Assembly: GCA_947258565.1 (NCBI GenBank)
Contig: CAMYJB010000013.1
Coordinates: 5,815 to 69,814 of the forward strand
From: an uncultured Woeseiaceae bacterium
Lineage (GTDB): Bacteria; Pseudomonadota; Gammaproteobacteria; Steroidobacterales; Woeseiaceae
Length of the DNA: 64,000 nt
Reading direction: 5' to 3'
This document shows positions 1-7,521 of the stretch, in pieces. The first letter of the stretch is position 1; every line of letters starts with the position of its first letter. Both the position numbers and the translations under genes were made by a program. The notes beneath the pieces were generated by a model. The model did not search any database. It saw only the letters and a list, made by a program, of their open reading frames with translations, and was not told where the DNA came from.

Positions 1-36
1 TCAGGGTCTGCGCGCCCCCGCACGCACACCGGTTTA

Positions 37-387
37 CTAATCCTTTGCGTCGCGCGCCCCGCAGAACAGGTCGTGCAGGGTCTCCATGACCTTGGTTGCC
101 TCGTCGCCAGCCAGTGAATAAAACACGGACTGCGCATCTTTCCTCGCCGAGACGATTTTTTCCCGTCGCAGCACCGCCAGGTGTTGCGACAACGCCGACT
201 GACTGAGACCGAGCAGGCTCTGCAACTCACTCACGGTCTTCTCGCCTTCGGACAACTGGCAGAGGATGATCAGCCGCCACTCGTTGGCCATCGCCTTGAG
301 CAGTTCGCACGCATGCGACGCCATGTCGTGGAGTTCCGTCAACTCCCTGAAGTCCTCGGGCGCCATGGTATTCTGCGTGTCACTCAT
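37..387 (-). CDS. ArsR-family repressor with reactive cysteine pair (sHdrR/BigR/SqrR-like)
   Basis: A 116-aa winged-helix protein with a typical ArsR recognition segment (SQSALSQHLAVLRREK, about residues 62-77) and a wing. Cysteines lie at 27, 43 and 109. C43 and C109 fall where BigR/SqrR-type sulfur sensors carry their persulfide-sensing pair, in alpha-2 and alpha-5, whereas metal-binding ArsR proteins use a CxC box that is absent here. It is the last gene of the sHdr-lbpA run and has an inverted repeat directly before its start. Most likely it represses the sulfur-oxidation genes and is released by reactive sulfur species. The family is clear from sequence; the ligand and regulon are inferred. 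Confidence 0.85.
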   Translation of the reverse strand: MSDTQNTMAPEDFRELTELHDMASHACELLKAMANEWRLIILCQLSEGEKTVSELQSLLGLSQSALSQHLAVLRREKIVSARKDAQSVFYSLAGDEATKVMETLHDLFCGARDAKD

Positions 388-390
388 GTG

Positions 391-408
391 TTAGCCACTC
401 GTGGTTAA
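391..408. promoter_or_regulatory. Inverted repeat before the ArsR gene, candidate operator
   Basis: TTAGCCAC-TC-GTGGTTAA is a 7-of-8 inverted repeat in the 24-base gap between the lbpA stop and the arsR start. It shares outer TTAG/TTAA ends with the palindromes at 7491 and 17750 but has a wider spacer (10 rather than 6). It could be an autoregulatory site or an RNA hairpin between the two cistrons. Confidence 0.4.
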
Positions 409-411
409 CCA

Positions 412-852
412 CTACTCGCATCCGGCAAAACCCTCGGAATCCATCTTCGCTTCGTACGGGCCACTGACGTCGCTGCCGATGACGAGCGAGCCTTTGACGC
501 TGTCCCAGTCTTCGGGCTTCAGGATGACCAGCCAACCGGCATCGTAAGGGTCGTCGTTCGCAAGGCTGGGATTGGCCATGAGATCTTCGTTGACCGCAAC
601 GACTTCGCCGCCGGCGGCCGACTTCGCAGGACCGACCCATTTGCCGGACTCGAGCGTGCCGCAGGATTTGCCGGCCCTGACCGAGCGGCCGACGCGCTTC
701 GGCGTGTAGGCAACGAGCTTGCCGGCCATCGCCGTAGCCACCGTTGTCATGCCAATCTTGACGTTGCCATCACCCTGTTCCTGGAACCAGATGTGATTGT
801 CTACGTCGTACAAGAGTTCGTCAGGCAGATTACATCCACGTACAGACGGCAT
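412..852 (-). CDS. lbpA: Lipoate-binding protein of the sHdr system
   Basis: A GcvH-like lipoyl carrier of 146 aa. The lipoyl-lysine hairpin is visible as LESGKWVGP, placing the modified lysine at K71. The C-terminal part (DDPYDAGWLVILKPEDW) matches the GcvH fold. There are no glycine-cleavage genes nearby; the sHdr genes upstream identify it as the dedicated LbpA, on whose lipoyl arm sulfur is thought to be oxidised. The ATG at 852 is chosen over an in-frame upstream codon because AAAGGAGG lies 7 bases before it, inside the end of the preceding gene. The family role is established in sHdr bacteria; the exact reaction remains a model. Confidence 0.92.
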   Translation of the reverse strand: MPSVRGCNLPDELLYDVDNHIWFQEQGDGNVKIGMTTVATAMAGKLVAYTPKRVGRSVRAGKSCGTLESGKWVGPAKSAAGGEVVAVNEDLMANPSLANDDPYDAGWLVILKPEDWDSVKGSLVIGSDVSGPYEAKMDSEGFAGCE

Positions 853-854
853 GT

Positions 855-1298
855 CTATGCCTCCTTTATTTTCACTGTCTCGGCTTCTGAGCCCGTTCGG
901 ATCGGTCGTGAAGAACAACAAAAATCGCCCAGCTGGGCGACCTGCATTTTGCCGCTGATGAACAGATACAGGTGACTGGATACCATCATCATCATCTGCA
1001 GGCGATCAGTAATTTCCGTAGCGTCCGGCTCCAATTTTATCAGGTTGAAGTGGTAGGCGACTTCGCGGCAGGTCTCGCGGCAGGCATTGAAGCTCGGGTC
1101 GCCTTTCGCTCCCTGGCGGTGCAGCGCGAGCAGCCGGAAGCCCTCGCGTTCGTCATTCGTCGGCACGTCGCCCTTCGCCGTTACCCAGTGTTCCAGGACT
1201 TCTTCGGAAAGCGCCAGCAATTCAGCGGCGCCGGCCTGTGGATCCGGGTTGGCGCCCGCGGCCTCGATCGCGGATTCGATGTCGGCCAGCGGCCTCAA
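855..1298 (-). CDS. sHdr-cluster conserved protein of unknown function
   Basis: A 147-aa protein between shdrB2 and lbpA. It starts with TTG (1298) overlapping the shdrB2 stop as TTGA, with a GAAGGGG ribosome site just upstream. The N-terminal two thirds are acidic and helical, with a CRETC pair at about 73-77. Next come a run of four methionines, a hydrophobic stretch (VSSHLYLFISG) and a C-terminal tail with a CC pair. A small gene is commonly found at this position in sHdr clusters. I see no catalytic motif and do not assign a function. Tight coupling to both neighbours argues for a role in the sHdr-LbpA complex. Confidence 0.75.
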   Translation of the reverse strand: MRPLADIESAIEAAGANPDPQAGAAELLALSEEVLEHWVTAKGDVPTNDEREGFRLLALHRQGAKGDPSFNACRETCREVAYHFNLIKLEPDATEITDRLQMMMMVSSHLYLFISGKMQVAQLGDFCCSSRPIRTGSEAETVKIKEA

Positions 1299-2227
1299 GC
1301 GAGCCCCTTCTCTTTGAGGAAGCGCATGGAGTCGGAGATGTTCTCGTGGACGCCGACCTTGCGCGGCTTGAGCCCGAGCGCCATGCCGAGTAGCTGCGTG
1401 AAATACAGGATCTTTATGTCAACCTTCTCGCCGAGGGTTTTCTCGGCCCGGATCTGGTGCATTTCGAGGCCCGAGTGGCAGGTCGGGCATTCGGTTGCGA
1501 TGACGTCGGCACCGGCCATCTTCGCCGTCTTGAGGATATTCAGCACGAGCTTCGTCGACGTGTCGCTATCCGACAGCGTGTGGGCGCCGCCGCAACATGC
1601 GGTTTTCAACGGGAAGTCGACGTTCTCGGCGCCGGCTGCGGCCAGCAGGTCGTCCATGAAATGCGGTTTCGACGTCGACTCGCTGCCCGGTCCCTGGTCC
1701 TTCTCGGGGAAGATGTGGCGCGGCCGCGTGTACATGCAGCCGTAGTAGTTCGCGATCTTGATGCCCGACAGCGAGTTCTTGACGCGTTCCCGGAGGCCGT
1801 CCTCGCCGATTGCTTCCTTGATCCAGTCGAGCGCATGGATGGTCTCCACCTGCCCCGACTCGTAGGTCTTGTGGCCAGCTTTCTTCGACAGCTTGCCGAC
1901 GACTTCCACGGATTCCGCATCGTTCGCAAGATCGTACTCGGCCTTTTTCAGGTTGTGGTAGCAGCCGTTGCAGGGCGCCATGACGACGTCCATGTCCATC
2001 TCGTTCGCCGCGACAGACATGACGCGCGACGACAGGTAGGTCTGCAGTTTCGGGTCGACATTCTTGACCTCCATCGCCCCGCAGCAATTCCAGTTCTTTA
2101 CCTCGACGAGGTCGAGGCCGAGCGCCTTGCCGACCGCCTTGGTCGAACGATTGTAGGAGTGGCCGGATCCCTCGAGCGCGCAGCCCGGGTAGTACGCGAC
2201 CTTCTTGTATTTTTCCTTCGTCGTCAT
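1295..2227 (-). CDS. shdrB2: sHdr subunit B2 (HdrB-like, CCG domains)
   Basis: A 310-aa HdrB-type subunit. Two CCG modules are visible: YYPGC near the N-terminus with WNCCGAME and CNGC, then YYGCMY with TACCGGAHTL and CPTC. In heterodisulfide reductases these cysteines bind non-cubane [4Fe-4S] clusters that handle disulfides. In sHdr the protein is thought to work with C2 in oxidising protein-bound sulfane sulfur in the cytoplasm. It lies 13 bases after shdrC2 and overlaps the 147-aa gene downstream. Both CCG motifs are intact. The name follows the order C1-B1-A-H-C2-B2. Confidence 0.92.
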   Translation of the reverse strand: MTTKEKYKKVAYYPGCALEGSGHSYNRSTKAVGKALGLDLVEVKNWNCCGAMEVKNVDPKLQTYLSSRVMSVAANEMDMDVVMAPCNGCYHNLKKAEYDLANDAESVEVVGKLSKKAGHKTYESGQVETIHALDWIKEAIGEDGLRERVKNSLSGIKIANYYGCMYTRPRHIFPEKDQGPGSESTSKPHFMDDLLAAAGAENVDFPLKTACCGGAHTLSDSDTSTKLVLNILKTAKMAGADVIATECPTCHSGLEMHQIRAEKTLGEKVDIKILYFTQLLGMALGLKPRKVGVHENISDSMRFLKEKGLA

Positions 2228-2240
2228 TGGTATTGGTTCC

Positions 2241-3008
2241 TCAGGCGGCGACGTCCTGTTCCGGGCGCTTCGCCAATGCAGCCAGGTTCAACGCTTCCGC
2301 GCGCTCGTGCTCCTGCTCGTCGATGTATTCCTGCATGGCCTTCGACGCTGCGCCCCAGTTACTGGTTCGCGGCGCCACCAGCGTCGCAAGGCCCATGCGC
2401 GTCAGCATGCCGATCGGCAGGTGGCGCAGCATGCGTTTGGTCATTTCGATCATCCAGTCCTGCATCAACGCCTGCTTCGTACGGGCGAAGAAGCGCCGGA
2501 TCGTGCGGCTCTCCTCGATCTTGCCGGTCTTGACGATCTGTTCCGTGAACACCTCGTCGAAATGCATCGACGGCGACTTAGGCGTGTGGCCTTTGAGCTC
2601 GAGCCAGTGCGACGTCGCTTTCATGACGCCTTCGGGGAATACGTCGCGCGGGCAGGCGTAGGTGCACTTGTTGCAGGAGACGCACTGCCAGATGATGTCC
2701 TTGTCGCGCAACAGCTCGGACTCCATGCCCATCCGGATCAGGTAGATCCAGTAACGCGGATTGAAGTCCGGGTTGATCGCATTCACCGTGCAGGAATTCG
2801 TGCACGAGCCGCACTGCCAGCAACGGTGGATGTATTCGCCACCCGGTAGCGCCGCGATTTCTTCTTCCAACGCCTCGTTGTAGTCGGTCACGACGCGCGC
2901 CTCGATGAACGTGCTCCAGTGACCCGAAACGTCGACGCCGTCGATAACCAGCTCGTCGTGGGTCTTGAGGTTCTCCGGGCGGATCAGCGATTTTTCGTGG
3001 ATGGGCAT
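2241..3008 (-). CDS. shdrC2: sHdr subunit C2 (HdrC-like ferredoxin subunit)
   Basis: A 255-aa HdrC-type subunit with two cysteine sets for [4Fe-4S] clusters: CWQCGSCTNSC at about 63-73 and CVSCNKCTYAC at about 109-119. The second half is helical and lacks further ligands. By family analogy it passes electrons between the flavoprotein sHdrA and the CCG subunit B2. It is soluble, with no membrane segment. It sits 11 bases after shdrH and 13 before shdrB2 in the same operon. Confidence 0.92.
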   Translation of the reverse strand: MPIHEKSLIRPENLKTHDELVIDGVDVSGHWSTFIEARVVTDYNEALEEEIAALPGGEYIHRCWQCGSCTNSCTVNAINPDFNPRYWIYLIRMGMESELLRDKDIIWQCVSCNKCTYACPRDVFPEGVMKATSHWLELKGHTPKSPSMHFDEVFTEQIVKTGKIEESRTIRRFFARTKQALMQDWMIEMTKRMLRHLPIGMLTRMGLATLVAPRTSNWGAASKAMQEYIDEQEHERAEALNLAALAKRPEQDVAA

Positions 3009-3019
3009 GCGCTTTTCGC

Positions 3020-3859
3020 CTAGTTCAAAAGTGTGGTGTCATCGATGACAAAAGCCTCGCCATCGATCGATTTCAGTCGCGACCGTCCGCTGCCCGGCCG
3101 CACACCGTCGAGGCCGAGCAACCGGCGCGTGTGCTGCATCGGGTCCTCCGGCGCCGTGAAGTCGGCGCGCAGGTAGCTGCCGCCCTGCTCGCAGATGTAC
3201 TGCGCGTACACCTGGGCACAGAAGATGTCGACGTACTGCAGGATGTCGCGGAAGAAACCGTTCTCGCTCAGGAACTGGCTGAGTTCCTCGCGCAGCATCA
3301 GGTAGGTGCCGTAGCCGTCGCCAACCGGTATCGTGATGTGATCGACATTGTCGCCATGCCAGATCTCGCGCAGCACGCCGGTATTCGCCCTCGCGTCCCA
3401 CACCCAGCGATTCATCAGCGGGAAGCGATCGGGTTCGACGTTGTGCATCACTTCGGTGGCCAGGTCACGGACCCAGCGATGCTTCTTGTCGTTCGGGAAT
3501 CGCGCACAGAAGGCCTCGACCCGCGCATCGACCGGCTCTTCGTCGTCGAAGAGGGACGCAAGGCCCTCGCGGACGTCGGCGAATGACTCCTCTTTCAGCC
3601 AGGGACCGACACGCCGGCGAACCGTGGCCATGAACGTACACAGGCCCATGAAGGCCTCGAGTTCCAGGTTCTCGATGTCATCCATCGCCTGCTGGAACAT
3701 TGAACTCTTGAGCTTCACCGCATCGACGTAACGTTCTATGCCGCCATGTTCTTCGGCGCCGGTGACCATGGCCTGTATGCCGGCACGCAGCGCGTCACCG
3801 GACAGGTCGAGAACGGGACGCTCGATTTCTTTGGGCTTGATTGCGCAGATCGACGCCAT
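3020..3859 (-). CDS. shdrH: sHdr-cluster protein H, conserved hypothetical
   Basis: A 279-aa protein between shdrA and shdrC2, the slot taken by the 'hyp' or shdrH gene in type-I sHdr clusters. The start is ATG at 3859; the in-frame region upstream only mirrors the shdrA end. It has no ferredoxin or CCG motif. Isolated cysteines include CAIK near residue 5, FCARF, FCAQ and ICEQGG. An arginine- and tryptophan-rich centre (DRFPLMNRWVWDAR) suggests ligand binding. The family is a stable part of the operon but its function is not known to me. Confidence 0.85.
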   Translation of the reverse strand: MASICAIKPKEIERPVLDLSGDALRAGIQAMVTGAEEHGGIERYVDAVKLKSSMFQQAMDDIENLELEAFMGLCTFMATVRRRVGPWLKEESFADVREGLASLFDDEEPVDARVEAFCARFPNDKKHRWVRDLATEVMHNVEPDRFPLMNRWVWDARANTGVLREIWHGDNVDHITIPVGDGYGTYLMLREELSQFLSENGFFRDILQYVDIFCAQVYAQYICEQGGSYLRADFTAPEDPMQHTRRLLGLDGVRPGSGRSRLKSIDGEAFVIDDTTLLN

Positions 3860-3866
3860 GGGTATT

Positions 3867-4916
3867 TCAGGCCGTCTTGCCGATGCTTGCCTTGAGACCG
3901 GACAGCACGGACATCGCCGCCGCGTGTCCCTGGGCAATCGAATCATCGATGGTCTCGGGACCGGTGGCCGCGCCCGCGACAAAAACACCGGGCCGCGACG
4001 TCTCGCCCATTGCGCCGTAGCGATTGGCGGCACCGATATGGCCGTGTTCTTCGAGGTCCACACCGAAGATCTCAGAAATCGTCGGGTTGTCCACGTTCGG
4101 GTCCATGCCGATGGCGTGTACCACCATGTCGAAAGGAATCGTTATCGGGCGCTTGACCAGCGTGTCCTCGCCCTTGACGATGAGCTTCTCGCCGTCGGAG
4201 GTGACTTCCGCGATGCGCGCCTTGATGTACTTGACCTTGAACTCCTCCTGGCTGCGCCAGTAGTACTTCGTCTCGTACAGGCCGAAGGTGCGGATATCCA
4301 TGTAGTAGATGTAGACGTGGCAATCGGGAATCTCTTCGCGGATCTCCATGGCCAGGTTCGACGACACGGTGCAGCAGATCTTCGAGCACCACTCGCGCCC
4401 GATCTGGCGGTCGCGCGAGCCGACACACAGGAGGATCGCAACCCGCTGCGGCTTACGGCCGTCGGATGGACAGCGAACGCCCTGCCCCGACGAGATCATC
4501 TGTTCGACCTGCGTCGTCGTCACTACGTCGGGGAAGGTACCGAAGCCCCACTCCGGCTTGTTGACCGAGTCGAAATGCGTGAAACCGCTACAGAGTATCG
4601 CGGCCTCGGCATCGAGCGTATCGCCGTTCGACAGCGTCGCCTTGAAATCGCCCGGCGTGCCGTCGAATTCCGTCACCGTGGTATTGGCCAGGACGGAAAC
4701 GTGGCTATCCTCCTCGACGCGCTTGACCATGCCGCCGATCGCATCCTTTGCCCATTCGCCGGTCGGGACCAGCTTGGCATAACCGGACAGGATCGGTGCG
4801 CCGCCAATCTTGCCTTCCTTCTCGACGATCACACTTTGTTTGCCGACCGTCGCAAGGCTGTGGGCGGCAGCGAGCCCGGCGGGACCGCCGCCGAGTATCA
4901 GTACGGGTTTGCTCAT
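3867..4916 (-). CDS. shdrA: sHdr subunit A (FAD-binding HdrA-like)
   Basis: A 349-aa flavoprotein with an N-terminal Rossmann motif GGGPAGLAAA at about 9-18 followed by an E in VIVEKEGKIGG, both typical of FAD binding. A cysteine cluster (CVGSRD...WCSKICC, about 165-182) matches the iron-sulfur ligands of HdrA proteins. It is much shorter than methanogen HdrA (about 650 aa) because the extra ferredoxin domains are missing, as usual for sHdrA. It would take electrons from sulfur oxidation and pass them to NAD+ or another carrier. Its ATG overlaps the shdrB1 stop (ATGA). Confidence 0.93.
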   Translation of the reverse strand: MSKPVLILGGGPAGLAAAHSLATVGKQSVIVEKEGKIGGAPILSGYAKLVPTGEWAKDAIGGMVKRVEEDSHVSVLANTTVTEFDGTPGDFKATLSNGDTLDAEAAILCSGFTHFDSVNKPEWGFGTFPDVVTTTQVEQMISSGQGVRCPSDGRKPQRVAILLCVGSRDRQIGREWCSKICCTVSSNLAMEIREEIPDCHVYIYYMDIRTFGLYETKYYWRSQEEFKVKYIKARIAEVTSDGEKLIVKGEDTLVKRPITIPFDMVVHAIGMDPNVDNPTISEIFGVDLEEHGHIGAANRYGAMGETSRPGVFVAGAATGPETIDDSIAQGHAAAMSVLSGLKASIGKTA

Positions 4917-6271
4917 TTCAGTCGCTCTACGGGTTTGAACCCGGGGCCGGACGTGATCATCTTGCGCGGGTCATAGAGCGTTTCGCCCTTGCCGGCTTCC
5001 ACGTCCTTCAGGTAAGCCTCGAATTCGGCTTTCTTCTGCTCCCAGTCGATACCGAGCTTCTCCATCAACGTCTCCGTCGACGAAGCGTGCCAGTGCGACT
5101 GGACAATCTTGTAGGGGTGCGCGCCGCACACGAGTGCGGCGAACTGGCAGTCGGCGAGCACCGGCAGGTCCACGGCCTTGCCGGCCGCGGCGCCGATCCA
5201 CTGGTTCTTGTCCAGGGTCGTGATGCAGCCGGTATCGTGGCCAACCATCATGTCCGCCCGAGCTTCTTCCTGTGCCACACGAATCTTGCGATCGATCGCA
5301 AAGGAACGCGTGAACTCGCGTTCGGAAATGATGTGGCGGAAGCCGAAGCCGCAGCAGTCGTACCAGGTGCGATAGTCGATGACCTGGGTACCCAGCGCCT
5401 CGAGCACGCTCGTCGTTACGGCCACACGGTTGCCGCCGAGAATGTTGTCGTCGTATATCGCGTCCTCGGGCACCATCTTGTAGACGTGGCAGGCCGGGTG
5501 GACCGTTGCGCGGATGTGGCTGCAGTCGATCACCTGCCGTTTCGCGATCTCGTCGCGCATGACGTGCACCCACTCGGAGTAGTGAACGACTTCTTCGGGG
5601 ATCAGCAGCTTGCCGTCGACGAGCCGTCCCAGCTTGCCGAGAATCTTCCTGACGCGCTCACGCAGTTTCGCGGAATGGATCAGGTAGCCGCGAACCTCTT
5701 TGTAATTGCCGAACGAGGTGCCGCAATGCACCAGTGGGTAATAGTAACCTTCCGGCAAGCCTTGAGCTTTTGCGCTCACATAGGCCTGGTGGAAGTTACG
5801 CAGGAAAACGGCCGCCAGGCTCTCGATGTTGCCGATACCGGAGCCGTGGTAGTTCCAGGCAGTGCACGACGTCTGGTCCGTCTCGTCCAGGTATTCGATG
5901 CCCATCTCGTTCATCAGCCAGAGCAGCGATGCCGGGTAGCCCGGGATGTTGCCGCACTGGCCGCAGGACTTGTGGTGCCAGAGCTGCGTGGTCGGCACTT
6001 TCTTGTCCCAGCCGTACAGCGTCTTGACGGTGACCGGCTTGTGTTCGTCGCCAACTCTGTGGACGATGATCTCGCCGTCTTTCTCGAGATCCCACATGGC
6101 GTCGCGCACGTCTTCGACGCGGTCCTTGTTCGTGAGCATCGAGCGCCGGTTTACAATCTGGTCGACCCAGACGGTCGCCACGTGGGCCTCTTCCTTGCTG
6201 AGGTTGGCGTCCTGCCATTCCGACCCGTGACCCGTAAAACGTTCGCCGCCGTTACCGTTGCCTGTTGTCAT
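4913..6271 (-). CDS. shdrB1: sHdr subunit B1 (HdrB-like)
   Basis: A 452-aa HdrB-type protein, longer than B2 because of an N-terminal extension of about 90 residues. Cysteine motifs include SCGQCGNIPGYP, HCGTSFGNY, a HPACHVYK segment and a CCG module (WYDCCGFGFRH) followed by HDTGCITTLD. The first module looks degenerate compared with a full CCG motif, as reported for B1 against B2. It overlaps shdrA by four bases and follows shdrC1 by 23 bases, so the three are likely made together. Confidence 0.9.
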   Translation of the reverse strand: MTTGNGNGGERFTGHGSEWQDANLSKEEAHVATVWVDQIVNRRSMLTNKDRVEDVRDAMWDLEKDGEIIVHRVGDEHKPVTVKTLYGWDKKVPTTQLWHHKSCGQCGNIPGYPASLLWLMNEMGIEYLDETDQTSCTAWNYHGSGIGNIESLAAVFLRNFHQAYVSAKAQGLPEGYYYPLVHCGTSFGNYKEVRGYLIHSAKLRERVRKILGKLGRLVDGKLLIPEEVVHYSEWVHVMRDEIAKRQVIDCSHIRATVHPACHVYKMVPEDAIYDDNILGGNRVAVTTSVLEALGTQVIDYRTWYDCCGFGFRHIISEREFTRSFAIDRKIRVAQEEARADMMVGHDTGCITTLDKNQWIGAAAGKAVDLPVLADCQFAALVCGAHPYKIVQSHWHASSTETLMEKLGIDWEQKKAEFEAYLKDVEAGKGETLYDPRKMITSGPGFKPVERLK

Positions 6272-6294
6272 GTCGTACGTCCCCTATAGTCGTA

Positions 6295-7041
6295 TCAGTC
6301 GTCGTCCTGTTCGTCGAGCCAGTCTTCATAGTCATCACGTTTCTCATCCATGATGTCGCAGATGACGTCGAACAGGTTTTCGTCAATGATTTCCAGGCTG
6401 TCGAGCACGCCGGTCTCTTCCCAGATCGTGTAAAGCTCGACAGAGGTTTTCAGATTCACTTCCCAGGCCGTCGCCGTCGTATGCAGCGTCGGCATCGGGA
6501 TGGCTTTGCGCAGCGTCGTCAGCGGCGCGTCAACCTTGGAGATGTTCGGTCCCCAGTCGGCGAAGCCTTCAGGGTTGATCATGTCCGGCGACAGCTGGTT
6601 GCCGGTCGAGATGAGCTTCAGCATCACGCGGCTGAACGGCCGCAGCACGCTCTTCGCCGACTCCATGCCGTGCTTGATCGCCACCTCGCGCATCAGCATG
6701 ACGAGGCCGCCGGGCGAGTTGCCGAACGGACAGCGGGCCGCGCAGGTGTAGCATTGCGCGCAGGACCAGATCTTTTCCTGCATCGCGTCGTGGATGCCCT
6801 CGAGATTCTCGGTCCAGAGGAGCTGCACGATCTCGCGCGGGCTGAAGTCGTAGTAATGAGCGGCAGGACAGGTGGCCGTGCAGATGCCGCAGTTCAGGCA
6901 GCCATTCAGCTCGTGGTCGTAGCGCAGGTCCGCCTGGATGTCCTGAAATATCTCCTCCAGCTGTTCCCGTTCGACGGGCGGCGAATCCGATACCGGATCA
7001 CCGATGTATTCCTGAACGCGGGACGTGGATGAATGCGACAT
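6295..7041 (-). CDS. shdrC1: sHdr subunit C1 (HdrC-like ferredoxin subunit)
   Basis: A 248-aa HdrC-type subunit with two [4Fe-4S] ligand sets: CLNCGICTATCP at about 48-59 and CAQCYTCAARCP at about 93-104. The ATG at 7041 is chosen because the in-frame region upstream overlaps dsrE and reads as its shadow. The C-terminus is strongly acidic (a run of D/E after residue 225), an unusual feature that could be an interaction surface. It starts 17 bases after dsrE, in the first position of the shdr genes. Confidence 0.92.
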   Translation of the reverse strand: MSHSSTSRVQEYIGDPVSDSPPVEREQLEEIFQDIQADLRYDHELNGCLNCGICTATCPAAHYYDFSPREIVQLLWTENLEGIHDAMQEKIWSCAQCYTCAARCPFGNSPGGLVMLMREVAIKHGMESAKSVLRPFSRVMLKLISTGNQLSPDMINPEGFADWGPNISKVDAPLTTLRKAIPMPTLHTTATAWEVNLKTSVELYTIWEETGVLDSLEIIDENLFDVICDIMDEKRDDYEDWLDEQDDD

Positions 7042-7058
7042 ACAGTTTACCCTGAGAG

Positions 7059-7436
7059 TTAATAGGAGAGGACGCGACAGTCTTCTTCCATGACCTGTTC
7101 GATGAGGTGCGCACCGCCGACGATGCCTTCGCACTCGGGGATCAGGTCGTCCTCCGTCATGTCGAACAGATCCAGGTTCGGCGAACAACAGTAGAACTTG
7201 GCGCCGGCCTCGTGCGCGTCCTGGATGAAGCTGTAGACGGACTTCGGCGAGCCCTCCTTGACGAACAGCTCCTCGGCAATGCCCTTTTTCATCAGCCTGC
7301 CGGAGGTCGCCGTGCAGATGACGTCGACTTCGTAATCCATAGCCGCGGCAACGGTCGCCTGGAAGATCGGGGCTCCGAGTTCCTCGCCGTTGCGAGGGTC
7401 GGTGTTGGCCATCACGATGATCAGTTTTTCAGCCAT
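7059..7436 (-). CDS. dsrE: DsrE-family sulfurtransferase of the sHdr operon
   Basis: A 125-aa DsrE/F-like protein. The fold signature is MANTDPRN at the N-terminus, and the likely sulfur-carrying cysteines are the pair C83-C84 in KFYCCSPN, the position of the active cysteine in DsrE proteins. It probably carries persulfide sulfur towards sHdr, with TusA (13617) as partner. It is the first gene behind the promoter and palindrome at 7491-7521, so it leads the operon. It is best placed among DsrE3-type proteins; the subtype is uncertain without a tree. Confidence 0.88.
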   Translation of the reverse strand: MAEKLIIVMANTDPRNGEELGAPIFQATVAAAMDYEVDVICTATSGRLMKKGIAEELFVKEGSPKSVYSFIQDAHEAGAKFYCCSPNLDLFDMTEDDLIPECEGIVGGAHLIEQVMEEDCRVLSY

Positions 7437-7490
7437 TTCTTGTAGTCCTCTCTGTCGTCAGACGCGGGCAGGCAGGCGTCTAACAGTTCA

Positions 7491-7504
7491 TTAGCATATA
7501 CTAA
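7491..7504. promoter_or_regulatory. Palindromic operator before dsrE-shdr
   Basis: TTAG-CATATA-CTAA is a perfect palindrome flanked by A on each side. It overlaps the -10 region of the predicted dsrE promoter and the last codon of the upstream gene. The same 4-6-4 design recurs at 17750 before the hydrogenase operon and, with one half-site mismatch, at 12966 before dsrE2. This layout suits a repressor that blocks RNA polymerase, plausibly the ArsR protein encoded at 37-387. Confidence 0.65.
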
Positions 7505-7521
7505 ATTACCTGCTTATCCAA
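7493..7521 (-). promoter_or_regulatory. Predicted sigma-70 promoter of dsrE-shdr operon
   Basis: On the minus strand TTGGAT (7521-7516) and TATGCT (7498-7493) are separated by 17 bases, close to the sigma-70 pattern. The start codon of dsrE follows 56 bases after the -10 box, leaving room for a leader. The palindrome at 7491-7504 covers the -10 box. Confidence 0.5.

Noticed and set aside
4748..6289. A 513-codon open frame antisense to shdrB1
   Set aside because: Shadow frame; the minus strand carries all HdrB cysteine motifs.
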